Shown piece after piece: positions 45,424 to 57,230 of a stretch of 64,000 nucleotides of DNA. Each line of letters opens with the position of its first letter. Position 1 is the first letter of the stretch. The notes beneath the pieces were generated by a model. That model searched no databases. It was not told the DNA's origin and saw only the letters and a list, made by a program, of their open reading frames with translations. Source of the DNA: Lepraria neglecta (Eukaryota > Ascomycota > Lecanoromycetes > Lecanorales > Stereocaulaceae); the NCBI GenBank assembly GCA_033220425.1, contig CM065651.1, forward strand, positions 2,356,001-2,420,000, read 5' to 3'. The position numbers were made by a program, and so were the translations under genes.

Positions 45424-46851
45424 CTAGCTTTCTCCTTTCCCCTTTCCTTGGCTGCCATCCACAACGTCCATTTCTTCCTCTGAGCTCGAGCTTTTCTCAC
45501 TGCTCTTATCAGAACTCTTATCGCTCTTCTCCTCCTCAGCGATCTTGAATCCCTCACTCCGCTCCACCAAACTCCGATAGTAATCAACCAAAACCTCAGG
45601 CTTAGGCACGATTCTCCATTCCACCCTCCATAGGAATTCCAACTCTAGTAATGCCAACTCCTTGAGACTCACTCCTCCGACTCTTGCGTAGGTATTGTTT
45701 GTCCAGAAACTGTCGCTGAGGCCTTTGCTGGCTACTGTAGCGCTGGTTATGAGGAATCGATGGACTGTCAGAGAAGAGATGGTGAAAGCGGGGTAGAGAG
45801 CGCACAGGCGGTCGATGTAGTATACCATACTCAACAGTATAGGCGGGGAAAGCGTAGCATGTGTAGTCAGTCGCTGTAGATAGTCTTTGACGCCAATGCC
45901 CGGGGGAGCGCGGGAGTGGAACCTGGTCAGGCGACCGTCCTTTAGTGGGATCTCGTCGTTGAAGCGGATTAGTTCGAGGAGCATGTTACTGATTAGGAGG
46001 ACGAGGTCTTTTACGTCGCAGGTCTCATATTGTGCTGGCATGTCTTTCACTGCGGGCTTGGCCCCACGTGCGCGCTTAGGTGAAGAGCCTAGGCTGGACG
46101 AAGATGAGGTCTGAGCGATTGTGGTTGAGGATGCGGTGGCAGTTTGAGAGTCTGGCGGTGGTGGTGCTGCTGTAGCAGGACGTTTAGAAGGCATCTGCGG
46201 TTCGAGCGCTGGCTCAGGTGGTGGTCGTGGTGGACTGGGTATGGTGCCCCGCCGTTTGCCCGCTTGCTTTGGGCGATCAAAGGCAGAGGGCACCGGTTTA
46301 GTGGGAGGCGAATACTGTGTGCCTGCATCTACTGTAGCCTTCGTAGAAGATGATGTGGATAGAGGTCTTTTGTATGGGTTTGATCCAATTGTTGGTGACT
46401 GCGAGACGTTCCGTGGGAAGGCTGCAGGAGGCGGAGGTTTAATGTACGGGCGAGGGGAGTGTGTCGTCGAAAATCGATAGGATCCATCGTACGATCTTGG
46501 GGAACATGATGAGGTGCTCGCATGCGAGGTTGGTGAGGGAGAAGAGGTTATCATCTCAATATCGGAGGGAGAATGGCAGCTGCTGCCACTGCGTCTGCAG
46601 TTGGAGATAGGACTTCGCTGTAGGAGATTGCCGTTCGTCTGGGCGAGGAAGTCACGCGCATACTTGTAGAGGCGAGTGAGTAAAGTGCGTTCGTCGTACG
46701 TGCAGGGGACGAAGTCTGAGTATCGCGATTCTCTGGCAGAATATGGGTTGTGCCAGGATCCATTGGCGTAGTAGTGCTGCGCCGATGGGTGGTGACGGGA
46801 TTTACTCGGGCGAATCCCACTAGGCCGCGAACAGTCAATACGGCTTGGCAT
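45424..46851 (-). CDS. Pho80/Pcl-type cyclin
   Basis: Single exon of 475 residues. The N-terminal 280 residues are Ser/Pro-rich, with poly-Pro stretches (RPPPEPALEPQMP) and basic spots. The cyclin fold lies at about 288-445: YETCDVKDLVLLISNMLLEL, then RFHSRAPPGIGVKDYLQRL, then ILLSMVYYIDRLC, FTISSLTVHRFLITSATVASK, and FWTNNTYARVGGVSLKELALLELEFLWRV in pieces. The segments YYIDRL and NTYARVGGV are hallmarks of Pho80-like cyclins, which partner Pho85-type kinases. Known roles are phosphate signalling (Pho80) or glycogen and polarity control (Pcl5-10). Which subtype this is cannot be told from motifs. The acidic/Ser-Lys tail (SDKSSDKSSEKSSSSEEEMD) is low complexity. Chance or function may link it to VTC4 3.3 kb away. 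Confidence 0.88.
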   Translation of the reverse strand: MPSRIDCSRPSGIRPSKSRHHPSAQHYYANGSWHNPYSARESRYSDFVPCTYDERTLLTRLYKYARDFLAQTNGNLLQRSPISNCRRSGSSCHSPSDIEMITSSPSPTSHASTSSCSPRSYDGSYRFSTTHSPRPYIKPPPPAAFPRNVSQSPTIGSNPYKRPLSTSSSTKATVDAGTQYSPPTKPVPSAFDRPKQAGKRRGTIPSPPRPPPEPALEPQMPSKRPATAAPPPPDSQTATASSTTIAQTSSSSSLGSSPKRARGAKPAVKDMPAQYETCDVKDLVLLISNMLLELIRFNDEIPLKDGRLTRFHSRAPPGIGVKDYLQRLTTHATLSPPILLSMVYYIDRLCALYPAFTISSLTVHRFLITSATVASKGLSDSFWTNNTYARVGGVSLKELALLELEFLWRVEWRIVPKPEVLVDYYRSLVERSEGFKIAEEEKSDKSSDKSSEKSSSSEEEMDVVDGSQGKGKGES

Positions 46852-48160
46852 CTTTTCTGACCTTTCCCAAAACGTCGGCTTCTAGACGTTGATAGTTGTA
46901 TGATAGAACAGCTTCAAGTCCTTGTAGAGGAGCAACAAAAAGGCATCCGACTAGGTCCGAGGGACAATGCTCATTTACATTCAAGTGTGAAGAGGAAATC
47001 TGCCAGTGATCCGACGTTCAGATCTAGCAACTTCCTCTATTATATACACGACTCAAACTCGAAACACGCCTCGGAGAGATCTCCTATCTGACACCAGACC
47101 TTTTTTTCCTTCCTTTCTTGCGCTGTAGCCCGGCGCAATCTGCCTTGAACTCCATGACATGCTGCATGCTTGAGCTTTCATCAGATGTACCCCAGATCCG
47201 TTCCCCGCAACCGTTCGGGAAGCGCACCGTAGGCTTAGTCCACGATAAGTCCCGACAGCCGCGGTGCATTGACTAGTATTAAGATCCTCAGTTCTGTCTG
47301 AAAAAAGGAATTGGATGAGAATAGATCGAGGAATGCAAGACAAAACTGGTGTTTCAGATGTTCATTTCAGTGATCAGTCACAAGAGCCGCAGTGTCATGG
47401 CGCCAATAGTAGCCGCAGATTGGAGATGCTAGATCGAAAGCATGATGCCGTGTCCAATTATTATCCCAAAGTGGCCCACGTGTAGAGGGATCAGATTGAG
47501 ATTTTTCTGTTTGACGTCTCGGAACATAAGGAAAAATTTCATCGCGGCGACGAAGAGCGCACGAGACCAATTGTGAATAGTGGAAACCGGCCTCCACACA
47601 ACTTGAAGCGCATGAGAAGATTAGCAATGGAAATTGACTGTTCAAAGGCAATGAGTACGTGGAAATTGCAGAGAAAGCACTGATGCCTTTGAGATGAAGC
47701 AATTTTGAGCTTGATGAAACCAGCAGGGAGGATGGCGCTCGGTAGATACCCCAGATCGCGCTAGTTCACCTTAGCCTCAAAGCAGCCTAGCATGCATCAT
47801 CGGGCTATCAACTCCGGTGCGTTGCTGAACACATGTATGCTGAGAGTTGAGGAGCGATCAGTACTCACTCTAGGCGCAAAAGCAGAGGTACAGCACTGTA
47901 CACGTATCCAGCAGTAGCCGCAGCTATCCTTGGGTTTGTATTTGTATTTGCATTTGATCTGCGGAACAAAAGGGTCTCGGGCAAACGCCTCTCAGTCAGG
48001 GCCCAAGCCACCCACCTTCACTACGGGTCCACTCCCTCCTGCGACAACAGCCTTCCACGATTACGTTTTGGGTTGACTTCTTCCACGTGTCTTCTTTGAC
48101 CCTGGCATTTGTCAAGGATCTACAAGAGCTTCAATTAGTGCTCCTGCAATCTTCTCAAGC
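46852..48160. promoter_or_regulatory. 1.3 kb bidirectional upstream region
   Basis: Divergent region between the cyclin and armadillo genes, long for this dense part. A TATA-like TATTATATACA lies at 47038-47048. Small frames inside have no protein features. A long upstream region is typical of regulated fungal genes (inference). Confidence 0.45.
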
Positions 48161-51100
48161 ATGACACGCCCATCCACCCCGCCCATACTGTCTGAGCTAC
48201 GAAGTGCTTCATCCCCCGCCAGTCAGGTCGCTGCGTTACGAGCTCTCAAGAATGAAGTCATTGGACATGAGCAGAAGAAGGAGATGTGGATTGGACTGGG
48301 GGTCCTGGCGCCTATAGCGCGTATTTTGAATACGCATAAGGGCAGTGGGAAGAGTAGGCATAGGGATGTCAACGGCGGTAGGAATCAGTCGAAGCAGAGA
48401 GGCGGTAGAAGCGATGAGGAAGAAGCTCGACTTCAAGCCATCATCATTGTTGGCAGTCTGGCACACGGTTAGTAGGGATCAAAAGCCCTTCCCTGAGGGC
48501 GATCAGTGAACATCTTTTCTGATATGGCCATCGTGAACAGGTGGTCCAGCCTACGTATCCCCAATCCATGCTGGCCTCGTCATCTCTCCCCTACTTGCTC
48601 TGCTCTCCCCCACAGAGTCCCCACCCCAGCTAGTACTCGCTGCCTTACGGACACTCAACGCTGTAGCCGACTCGCTACTGCTGTCCCATTCCGACCACAA
48701 TACAACTGACGATGGCTTGCTCAACCTACTGTACACTGAGCAACATCTCCAGACAATTACGAACATATTATTACAGTTCTCGCCCTCGTTAGTTGCTCAA
48801 CAACAAATTGCTTTAGCGGCGGCGCTGATACATAAAACATGTCGGGACGAACACCAGCGAGTAATGCTGGCACAGGCGGGCGTTCTGGATGCCTTGGCAG
48901 TGAGACTGGCTTCATTTGTTGTGGCTACAGGTTGCTCCTTGAATCCCGGTGCTGGAGTCGGCTCCGGTCCTGGACAAATGGGTGATATTCCCCCTGCAAA
49001 TTCTAGATCGAGAATGGCACCAGTACTTCAAGCTATTACTGCCGTCATACAGCACTCAAAAGCGAGGGCCATCCAATTTCTGTCGGCGCAAGCCTTCGCC
49101 AATGTCTTTCAGAAGCCAGATACGGACGCAGGTTCTTCGTACGAAAGGAAGGCTGCCGTCTGGAACGCTTCGAACGCATTCTCCAGTCGCCAGGCACCAC
49201 CTACTCTGATTGAGAACCTGCTCCCGCCGATGCCAAACTCTCACTTTCGAAGCTCATTGGTGCCACAGTCAAATTTCCCTCCGCTCGGTGCCCTTGGTCC
49301 TTCGGGCAAGCAATCGCAAACGTCCAAAAGTTTTAGTTCGGCAATCGAAGTCATCCAAAGCCAAGGACTCGAATTCATCGAAGAAGAAGAGAGCCCATTA
49401 ATTGTATGGCTCTTACACATTGCCAGAACTGAAAACGAAGTCACAGGTCTAATGGCTGCGTGGACGCTCGCAATCTTATACCGCCATGGGCTGACCAAAC
49501 GTGGCAGAGAGGCCACATTTGCTCTCTTATTGGTGCCTTTACTTACTCGTATGCTGGACAAAGACTTGAACATCTCGTCTGACGCGTCAAGTCCCTACGA
49601 TATCAGCTTCCTAACATCACCAGAAAATGCAATCGAAGAACATGCTCCTTTGGTATTGGCAATGCTGGCGGCAAACAGCTTGGAAGTACAAAAGGCAGCG
49701 GCTGATGCTGGCGCTATCAAGAAACTCTCGCAACTTCTCAAAGAATCATACGATGAGATCACCCCCAATTCAACAGCATCGTTGTGGGCGCCGGACCCAT
49801 CTACTTCTGCACAGACGGAGATGCGGGAAGAGGGTTCAAGGCTTGGGCACAACGGCATTTCGACAGCGGCTTACCACGTCATGAGATTGAGAGAATCAGT
49901 GCTTGTGGCACTAGCTGCCATTGCCTCCGACAAGGACGAATACAGGAAAACGATCATCGACCAAGGAGTCATACCGTTTGTCATTAGGACTTTGAAATCT
50001 GGAGACGCAAATTCTTTGTCAGTACCTCAAACCATCCCGCAGACGGGCAGCACCTTAGAGAGCCGCAAAGTGCCTGCAGGCAACCACAGAGATGCCATTT
50101 TGGCCGCTTGCGGAGCAGCTAGAGCATTATCAAGATCAGTCAGCACGCTGAGGACAAGCCTGATGGATGCAGGTCTCGCGGCTCCGCTTTTCATTTTACT
50201 TAGATGTCAAGACATGGAGCTACAGATTGCAGCTACCGCGGTGGTTGTCAATCTAGTCCTTTCTTTTAGTCCAATGCGAGAGGTCCGTATCCTGCCTCTT
50301 CTAATGTTCTTCGAGAATGTGCTAAGTCTGTCACAGGCTATCGTCGAAGCTGGTGCTTTGAAAATCCTCTGCGAGCATGCACACTCCATGAACACGAATC
50401 TTCGGCTGAACTCTGTATGGGCGCTTAAGCACCTGGTTTATGAAGCGTCGAAAGAAATTAAGATGAAATGCCTCGAGGAACTTGGTCCTGGTTGGCTAAA
50501 GCAGATCATCAACAATGATGTGGATTTCCATGCCTCGACCCCAACATCAAGATTTGGAGATCGAGAGGACGGATCTGCGACCCCCATCAGGATGAGCACG
50601 CCTAACGCCGCTGGAGAGCAAGTGGACCTACTCAATGCAGTCGAAGAAGATTCTCGGGAATCCAGTCAAGACCTGGAAGAGGACGGCGAGGAGGACCTCA
50701 AGATGTCTGACAGCATTGGGGCTCTTGGCAGAGCAGAGTTTGATCGAAAACAGCACAATTTGTCCTCACACCATACCAACGGCCGGGGCCCGCTGTTAGA
50801 AACCACCGCAATGACAAGCAGAAATATAGAGCGTCGCTCCTCACATCAAGGTCTCACCGACGACCTGGCAATACAGAAGCAAGGGTTGGACCTTATTCGC
50901 AACCTTATCTGCGGGACTGGGGCACACGAAATGATCGACTTTGTCTTCCGAGAACTCGGCCAGGACAAGCTCTTCGAGATGCTGGCCGCGAAGCTAAGGC
51001 CCAGGGTCTTGAATGCCTTCAACCGCGACCGTCGACTCTCAGAGAACGGCATAAGACACATACAACCACACACCGAAATTATCATCTCAACCTGCTACAT

Positions 51101-51419
51101 CATCGTCCACATTGCCGCTGGACACCCTCGCCAGCGCCAACTCCTCATCTCGCAGACCGAACTCCTTAAACTCATCGTACCTCTTTTCAGCAACCCCAGC
51201 AAAGATATACGGACATGCTGTGTGTGGTTAGTCACCAATCTTACTTGGGTCGATGACAATTCCGACAACATGAACTGCAAAACGAGAGCACGGGAGCTGA
51301 TGAAACTGGGCATTTTCGAGAAGCTGGAAGCGATGGATCATGATGAGGTGTTGGATATTAGGGAAAGGGCAAAGATCGCGCTGCATCAGATTTCGACGCT
51401 ATTAAGGTCGCAGGGTTGA
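48161..51419 (+). CDS. VID28: Armadillo-repeat protein, Gid5/Vid28 (ARMC8) type
   Basis: Exon 1 48161-48467, intron 48468-48540 (73 nt), then exon 2 to 51419. Without further splicing this gives 1061 residues. A likely second intron at 50283-50336 (GTCCGT...CACAG, 54 nt, no in-frame stop) would give 1043 and restores FSPMREAIVEAGALKIL. Armadillo helices recur throughout: LAAALIHKTCRDEHQRVMLA, VIPFVIRTL, LRLNSVWALKHLVYEA, KDIRTCCVWLVTNLTW, and a C-terminal unit ending at HQISTLLRS. Gid5/Vid28 is a scaffold of the GID/CTLH E3 ubiquitin ligase, where it binds substrate receptors such as Gid4 for degrading gluconeogenic enzymes. Yeast Vid28 is 921 residues. The acidic insert at about 830-850 (EEDSRESSQDLEEDGEED) looks disordered. 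Confidence 0.88.
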
Positions 51420-51901
51420 TCTACAGATTGAAGAAGCGCATTGGGCCGGGATTCCTTCTGATTCTCATCACTTGTCTTCATGATCACGAAACGTTAATAA
51501 CACATCATGCAGCGAGGAGTTTTCCGTTTGACGATTCTCTGCTTCTTTAATGTTATCTGGCAATATACATAAAATCTGCCTGTACCCCAAATGAAAGCGA
51601 GCTTTCTCGAACCGTGGAAACGTGGCCATGCATCCTGGCCCGATTTACTTTTGAGAGAGTATGAAGTTGGATTAGGCGCTTACACCGCTGGCCTCCTTGC
51701 TGACGTTGATCAATCCTATCTCCGTTTTACATGTAGCTAACCTTCCCGCTGATAAGACAGCGGGAGAGCATCTGTGGCTGAGGAAGATGCGGAATGACGT
51801 TGCATATGGTAAAGTACCCATGATCTTCCCCTTCACCTCCAACAGCAACCACGTTCTCCCCATTTACTTAAACGAGCCCCTCTACACCGATACTTAAAAC
51901 A
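51420..51901. promoter_or_regulatory. Intergenic, promoter of kinase-like gene
   Basis: 482 bp, co-oriented genes. No other feature seen. Confidence 0.4.
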
Positions 51902-52948
51902 ATGAAGATCGACCCCGCAATCCTCCGCGCCCTCTCCCTTGACGCCGCCCAAACAACCATAAAATCCCACGGCGGAAGCGGCTTCTCCAGCACGGCCAAA
52001 ATATCCACAACGTTGAAAGATAGGACCGAGAAACACTTTTTCATGAAGACAGGCCGGGGAAAAGATGCGGAAATAATGTTCAAGGGGGAGCATGCGAGCC
52101 TCAATGCTATACACAATTCCGTGCCTTCTTTGTGTCCTGCTAGCTTCGCAGAGGGTACCCTGGAGGATGGTTCTGGTGCGTTCCTGGTGACGGATTTCTT
52201 GGATAAGAGCGGGTCGAGTGGGGCAGGTGAGGAAGGGAGTGGGATGTCGCTGGCAGCGAAGCTGGCGAAGTTGCATACGACGCCTGCGCCTATACCTGAA
52301 GGGTTTGGGAAATCAATTTTTGGATTTCCGGAACCGACCTGTTGCGGAGACACAGAGCAGCCAAATGACTATACAGAGAGTTGGGCAGATTTCTACGCCA
52401 ACAACCGACTCCTAGCCATCCTCAAGAAAAGCGAGCGTACAAATGGGAAAGATGCCAGCCTGAGAACATTGGTAGAGAAAACAGCTACGGAGACAGTGCC
52501 GAGACTTATAGGAGATGATCATTTGAATAATGGCGAGGGCATTACACCTGTAGTCGTCCACGGCGACCTCTGGAGCGGAAACAAAGGAAGAGGTAGAATA
52601 GGAGGGCAAGGGGCTATTGAGGAAGTTGTGTTTGACCCCTCAGCTTGCTACGCGCATTCAGAGTATGAATTGGGAATAATGCAGATGTTTGGAGGGTTCG
52701 GGGGAAGTTTCATGAAAGAGTACCATTCGAATTGTCAGAAGACGGAGCCGGTGGATGAGTATGAGGATCGGGTTAGATTGTATGAGTTGTATCATCACTT
52801 GAATCATCATGCGTGAGTGTATTTCCTTTTCTCCTTGGTGGACGGAGCAGTGTTTGCTAACGGAAGCAGGATCTTTGGGGGCGGGTATAAGAGCGGTGCC
52901 GTGAGTATTATGAAGGAGTTGCATCGGAAGTATGGGGGGAAAGAGTGA
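51902..52948 (+). CDS. Fructosamine/ketosamine-3-kinase-like protein
   Basis: Exons 51902-52812 and 52870-52948 (57-nt intron) give 329 residues. The protein-kinase-like fold is visible. HGGSGFSSTAKIST is the nucleotide-binding loop region and HFFMKTG carries the likely ATP-binding Lys. GEHASLNAI follows, then AFLVTDFLD at the hinge. VVHGDLWSGNKG at about 219-230 is the catalytic loop, and FDPSACYAHSEYELGIMQMF contains the metal-binding Asp. Human FN3K (309) and bacterial YniA-type kinases phosphorylate fructosamines on proteins so that the adduct falls off, a glycation repair. The second, tiny exon supplies the usual C-terminal helix (IMKELHRKYGGKE). Cytosolic. Substrate range inferred from family. 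Confidence 0.9.
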
Positions 52949-53220
52949 GATATGACAGGGCCCTGCTTGTTCAGAGGGTGCAGGAGGACCAGGAACGAGA
53001 ATATTCCGGAAGGGCCATAGGAGAAATGGTATATGCCGCAGAAAGATTGCTGAAAAGGGAAGCAGGCAGAAGGAGCTGAAGCTTACCCCCATCGGGCTTA
53101 ACAAGCTGCATGCACTGTGCCGAAGTGAATGAAGTTGAAACATTAAAGGGACAACACCCCTCCACACCCTCTAAAAGTTCATCTTGACTCCTCATTCGAG
53201 AAAAAGCAACATCAGCCAAA

Positions 53221-53952
53221 ATGCCAGTCAACGAGCTCGCCTGCCTCAAGCTCCTACCAGGAGCAGACATCTTAGATGAAACTCTCCGGAAGAAGCTCGA
53301 ACATGCAAAAGAAGTCTTAGAAGAGTACACAAGGAACCCCTTCACATTCACTTCACAAGTGGAAGACAATTCCTACGTCTACATCATCGGCCGCTGGAAA
53401 TCCCGGGATGAACACATGAAGAAATTTATCAATTCCAAAGAAAACAAAGTCCTTCTCAAAACGCTCGAAAAGCAAGTCCGGATCGAATGGATAGTCCACT
53501 ACGACATCGAGGAGGACATTCCCCAAATGACATCGCCCATCATTTCAATTTCACGCTTTTTCATCAAGCCAGGCCACAGAGAAGCCTACCAAGCAACCTA
53601 TGACTCAGTGGAGGAAATCCTTACGGAGTACCAGGAGCCGCATCAATGGCCTGAGGATGATGATCGCGTCCACAACGAGCTTCCTGAGTTCAATTTGGGT
53701 CATACGCACGGCTGGCGAGCTGACAAGGAGGCAGAGGAGAAGGAAGAAGCGGTGCTGATCTGTGGATGGCGCGTCGTAGCTGCGCATGAGGGATTTTCGG
53801 GAGATGATAGATATGGGGAATGGTGCAAGATTAAGCAGCATTTGGAGAGGGCAGAGATTAAGCATGCGATGCCGATTGCTTTCAAAGAGGTGGATGAGGT
53901 CATGGAGGAGTTGGCTGTCAAGGTATCCAGGAGGGTGGTTGGGAAGCTGTGA
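53221..53952 (+). CDS. ABM-type dimeric alpha/beta-barrel protein
   Basis: Single exon of 243 residues. Two ferredoxin-like halves can be seen. The first is NELACLKLLPGADI...LEHAKEVLEEYTRNPFTF with NSYVYIIGRWKSRDEHMKKF (1-75). The second is ISISRFFIKPGHREAYQATY...LICGWRVVAAHE with KQHLERAEIKHAMPIAF (115-225). This is the layout of fungal proteins of the ABM/dimeric alpha-beta barrel superfamily, which covers monooxygenases of quinone pathways and proteins of unknown role. No cofactor motif can be assigned. The next gene, a dienelactone hydrolase, is on the opposite strand and ends 34 bp downstream, so the 3' ends probably overlap as transcripts. Confidence 0.75.
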   Translation: MPVNELACLKLLPGADILDETLRKKLEHAKEVLEEYTRNPFTFTSQVEDNSYVYIIGRWKSRDEHMKKFINSKENKVLLKTLEKQVRIEWIVHYDIEEDIPQMTSPIISISRFFIKPGHREAYQATYDSVEEILTEYQEPHQWPEDDDRVHNELPEFNLGHTHGWRADKEAEEKEEAVLICGWRVVAAHEGFSGDDRYGEWCKIKQHLERAEIKHAMPIAFKEVDEVMEELAVKVSRRVVGKL

Positions 53953-53986
53953 GGAGGGGTGTGAGCGTGTCTAACATGAATCATGA

Positions 53987-55105
53987 CTAGCAAACATTCT
54001 CGATCTTCTGCTCTCCGCCGTCGTGGGGTCCTAGGTCTGATTTGAGAGTTCGGCCAAAGAGTTCGAGGAGCATTTCGAAGCAGATTTTTGATATGGCGGG
54101 GTCGTAGCGGCCTTTGCTCAGCTCGTCCCGGATAAAGGCGTCTAATAGACCTTTAGCAGGAGCAATAAACATTTCCCTCTTTTTGAAAGCTTACGCTGTG
54201 CATGTGCCACTTCGTAAAAAGAGAAGCAGACGCCCTTCTCATGCAGTGTTCTTCGGATCAGATCCCTCCCCGCTGGCGGAACGTGATTGTCCTTCTTCCC
54301 AAAGATCTGTAATACATCAGCCTCGACTTCCAAGCTCATGACTCGCTCCCAGTCTTGAACGCCGTTCTCTTAACTCACCATAACAAGCTCGCCCTCAATA
54401 TCTCCTGTCCTCTCCAGACTATCATCTCCACCAGCCCCCAAGCTCTTTGAATGTATATCCGTAGCGAAATAACAAACAGCCGCATGTACCCGCTTATCCA
54501 GCGCACATCTGTATGCCAAATGCCCACCTAAGCACATTCCTGTAGTTCCAATTTTTCCGTTGCAAGTGGGGAGGGAGAGGAGGGCGGTCACGGAGAGTTC
54601 GGCATCTTCGTCGTATGCGGATAGCTTCTACAAGTCAGAAGCATAGTCAGCATAGGCATTTAAGAGCGCTGCTAGGCAGAGTGAGAGAATCACTAGGCAC
54701 AGCAGACCTTCCGGACTTTGTAGTCGTTGCCCGCGTCTGTACCTGGACCATCATACGCGAGCGGTTCTGGGGATGCGAATTCGTGGTAGGAGGAAGGAGC
54801 AGCAACAATGTAGCCATGGCCTGCTATCTGGCGGGCGAAGCGAGCGACTGGGCCAGTGACTTGATACGGATCAATTGAATCTCTGGATCGGAAAATGGCG
54901 GCAGGCGTACCTTGGTATATCTCGCTGAATACGACAACAGCAGGAAATTTAGCCTTGGAGAAGCCGGGTATCGAAGGATGGAAGATGTGTATGCCTGTGA
55001 ATGTTTACTGCTTGTGCCGCTTGGAGGGGCTTCGGGCTCGTTACGCATGCTTCCCTTGCCATCGGCCGACGTGGGCACATCTTGGTGGCTCTCAATGATC
55101 AGCAT
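53987..55105 (-). CDS. Dienelactone hydrolase family protein
   Basis: Six exons (55105-55045, 54994-54911, 54859-54708, 54627-54379, 54306-54195, 54141-53987) give 270 residues. The order of family motifs is full: MRIHIFHPSIPGF (across a splice), FSEIYQVTGPVARFARQIAG, VAAPSSYHEF, then GTTGMCLGGHLAYRC with the nucleophile Cys at about 131, FGKKDNHVPP with the acid Asp near 188, and AQHAFIRDE with His near 220. This Cys-Asp-His triad is that of alpha/beta hydrolases acting on enol-lactones and similar esters in aromatic degradation or detoxification. Exons are small and phases close exactly. The donor at the fourth intron (54378) could alternatively be misjudged, but the splice gives the family sequence GELVMIFGKKD. 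Product is probably cytosolic. Confidence 0.92.
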
Positions 55106-55555
55106 CTTGGCGTTGTTGAGAGTGGTCTTAGAGCGACGTTCGATAAATGAACGTTGCGCAAACAGAACGGAAGCCTAGCAAAACGCGCTTTGAGCGGCAA
55201 TATTCCGCAAAACTCCCCCACTCTCGTCCATCTGGTTCACATGTTTTAGAGCTCCTCGAAGAGCATGTTTCTTATCTTATAAGAAGCCCAATTGGAGCTC
55301 ATGCAAAGACTTCCAAGAACGCCTCAGAGGAAATATTGCCGCTAATCGAATGCTCTTGAGAAAAGTCCGGTCCGCAGCACAGCAAGGATCCAAACTATAT
55401 CCTGGCTAGCTGGTTCACAGAGCCTCGTCGGGTCTTCTATTAATTTAAATAAACTCGGCGTAGAGCTAGACCATGAAAATCGATTCTTGTCAAAACAAGT
55501 GAATATCGATTAGGTACTAAATAATGCGGTGGCTTATTGTACAGGGAAGGGCATC
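55106..55555. promoter_or_regulatory. Intergenic, dienelactone hydrolase promoter and ERG4 3' region
   Basis: 450 bp between two minus-strand genes. No other feature seen. Confidence 0.4.
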
Positions 55556-57230
55556 TCAAAAGACGTACTAGAGAACGTCAGTTGAAGACGAAGAAGCTGG
55601 GAGGGCGAATGACTTACGGGAATGAACAGATAAGGGACCTGCCTCTCATACTCTGTCCAAGCCTCACCATACTTGGCTCGGCAGCGTCGCACATCCCTCC
55701 AAGCTCGATGCAGAATCATGGGCGTGAAGAAAGCTGCGTAAAACCAAGGGAAAGGGCTGTTGAAGCCTGTAATGAGCCCCCATGTCAAAGCCTAGATTAA
55801 CGTTAGCAAGGCAAAGCCAAGAGCCTCTAGAAGAACATCTCACAAAATAGAGATCGCACGTGTAGTTGATCTTCCGCGCGTATCCGTACCAGCCGTCCAC
55901 TAAAAGAGAATCACCACTCTTTGTCTGAACAGTCTTCGGATTCTGGACGTCTTGCCAGGGCAGTTGGGGGAATGCCTTCCTGTTAAAAAGCGTGCCCCGT
56001 TCCAACTGCCTGAACCGGTTCTTTTGGGCATTGGCAGTATCCCAGACCCAGTAAACGAAGAGATATGACACGTAAAGTGCACCCAGAGCAATAGGATTCC
56101 AGTGATAGACTGAGGGTGCATGGTTTGCCAGATAGATCGTGCAATGGCAATAGCTGAGCGGTACGCCTGCAAGGTTCCAGAAAATGAGCATGAAGCCCCA
56201 CTTCTCGTGGTACATGTCCCTATAATCATGTTTAGCATACGACTCCTCAGAGAAATGAGTTCTATGCATACCATGTCGTGACGATGGACTCTTCCGCCTT
56301 TGAACAGGCATTCGCATACAAGAAGTGAGCCATTAGTAGGAACCCAACTTCTCCAGTCACATAACCGAACTGCTCGTACTGACGGGCTGCCGTTCCGAGG
56401 GATATCAAGAACAGGATGTACCATGGCAACCTGACTTCGAAGAACATCTTGAAGTCTAGCAGTCCAAACATCCTTGGATTTAGCTCAGCCCCCATAAAGA
56501 AGTCATAGACATGGTAGCCGGTCATCCTGTGCTCTGCGACTCTGTACAGGGCAGAGACGTATGCAACGATAGAAACAGCGAATCCACTGATAATCGCAAC
56601 AGACATGAGCGGTCCGAATTCGTCGATGATCGTGTAGAGCTTGAAGAGTCCAGTCACATGTAGCAACGTCGCGACGGTAATAGTTGCGTAGAAGGACCAT
56701 ACCCCAGAACAATAGTATTTTAATCGCTTGCCACCTTCGTGTTCCAGAGGCTTGCCGTATGTCGTTACACCTGGTAGGTAGAGATAGCACGCTGCTTGGA
56801 ACAGCAAGAAGCCCCAGTACATGATCCAAGCTTTCGGTGTTGGAAAGGCGCCGCCGTAGACCAGGTCGCAAAGTACCAGAATGAAGTGGGTGTTGCTCTC
56901 TCCTTTCTCCTTCAAGGGCAGCTTGCCATCAAAATACGTTGCTCCTAGCCACATGTAATACATCAACGGCGGAAAGCCCAGCATCATTGCGCTGACGCCA
57001 CAAGATCCGCCAAATTCGAATTCTCCGGTATGGTCGATTTTGGGGTCTTTGCCTGCTTTCCTTGGACGGCCAACGGCCTTGCGGGTAGAGGTCGCCGCAC
57101 CATTTTCATTCATTGATTTCTTTACAACAGTATTCGGAGAAGCATCTGAGTTCTCTGTTTTGCTGTCTTCTGGCGAAGCCGCTGCTGTGGATTTGCGGGG
57201 GCGCGAACGTCGCGTGGGCGTTTCGACCAT
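55556..57230 (-). CDS. ERG4: Delta(24(24(1)))-sterol reductase Erg4
   Basis: Exons 57230-56272, 56219-55844, 55791-55618 and 55567-55556 give 506 residues. Erg4 reduces the C24(28) double bond in the last step of ergosterol synthesis, in the ER membrane, with NADPH. The N-terminal 80 residues are polar with Arg-Pro-Arg-Lys-type basic stretches. The rest is polytopic, eight or more helices. Signatures include [63 protein letters not shown] and [16 protein letters not shown]. The C-terminal part has the reductase motif [14 protein letters not shown]. The last exon is only 12 nt and encodes Tyr-Val-Phe-stop, giving the family end LFIPYVF. It is slightly longer than yeast Erg4 (473) because of the N-terminal extension. 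Azole-type regulation cannot be seen. Confidence 0.95.

Noticed and set aside
47053-47702. Minus-strand frames between cyclin and Gid5 genes
   Set aside because: No conserved features; the region is better read as a divergent upstream region.
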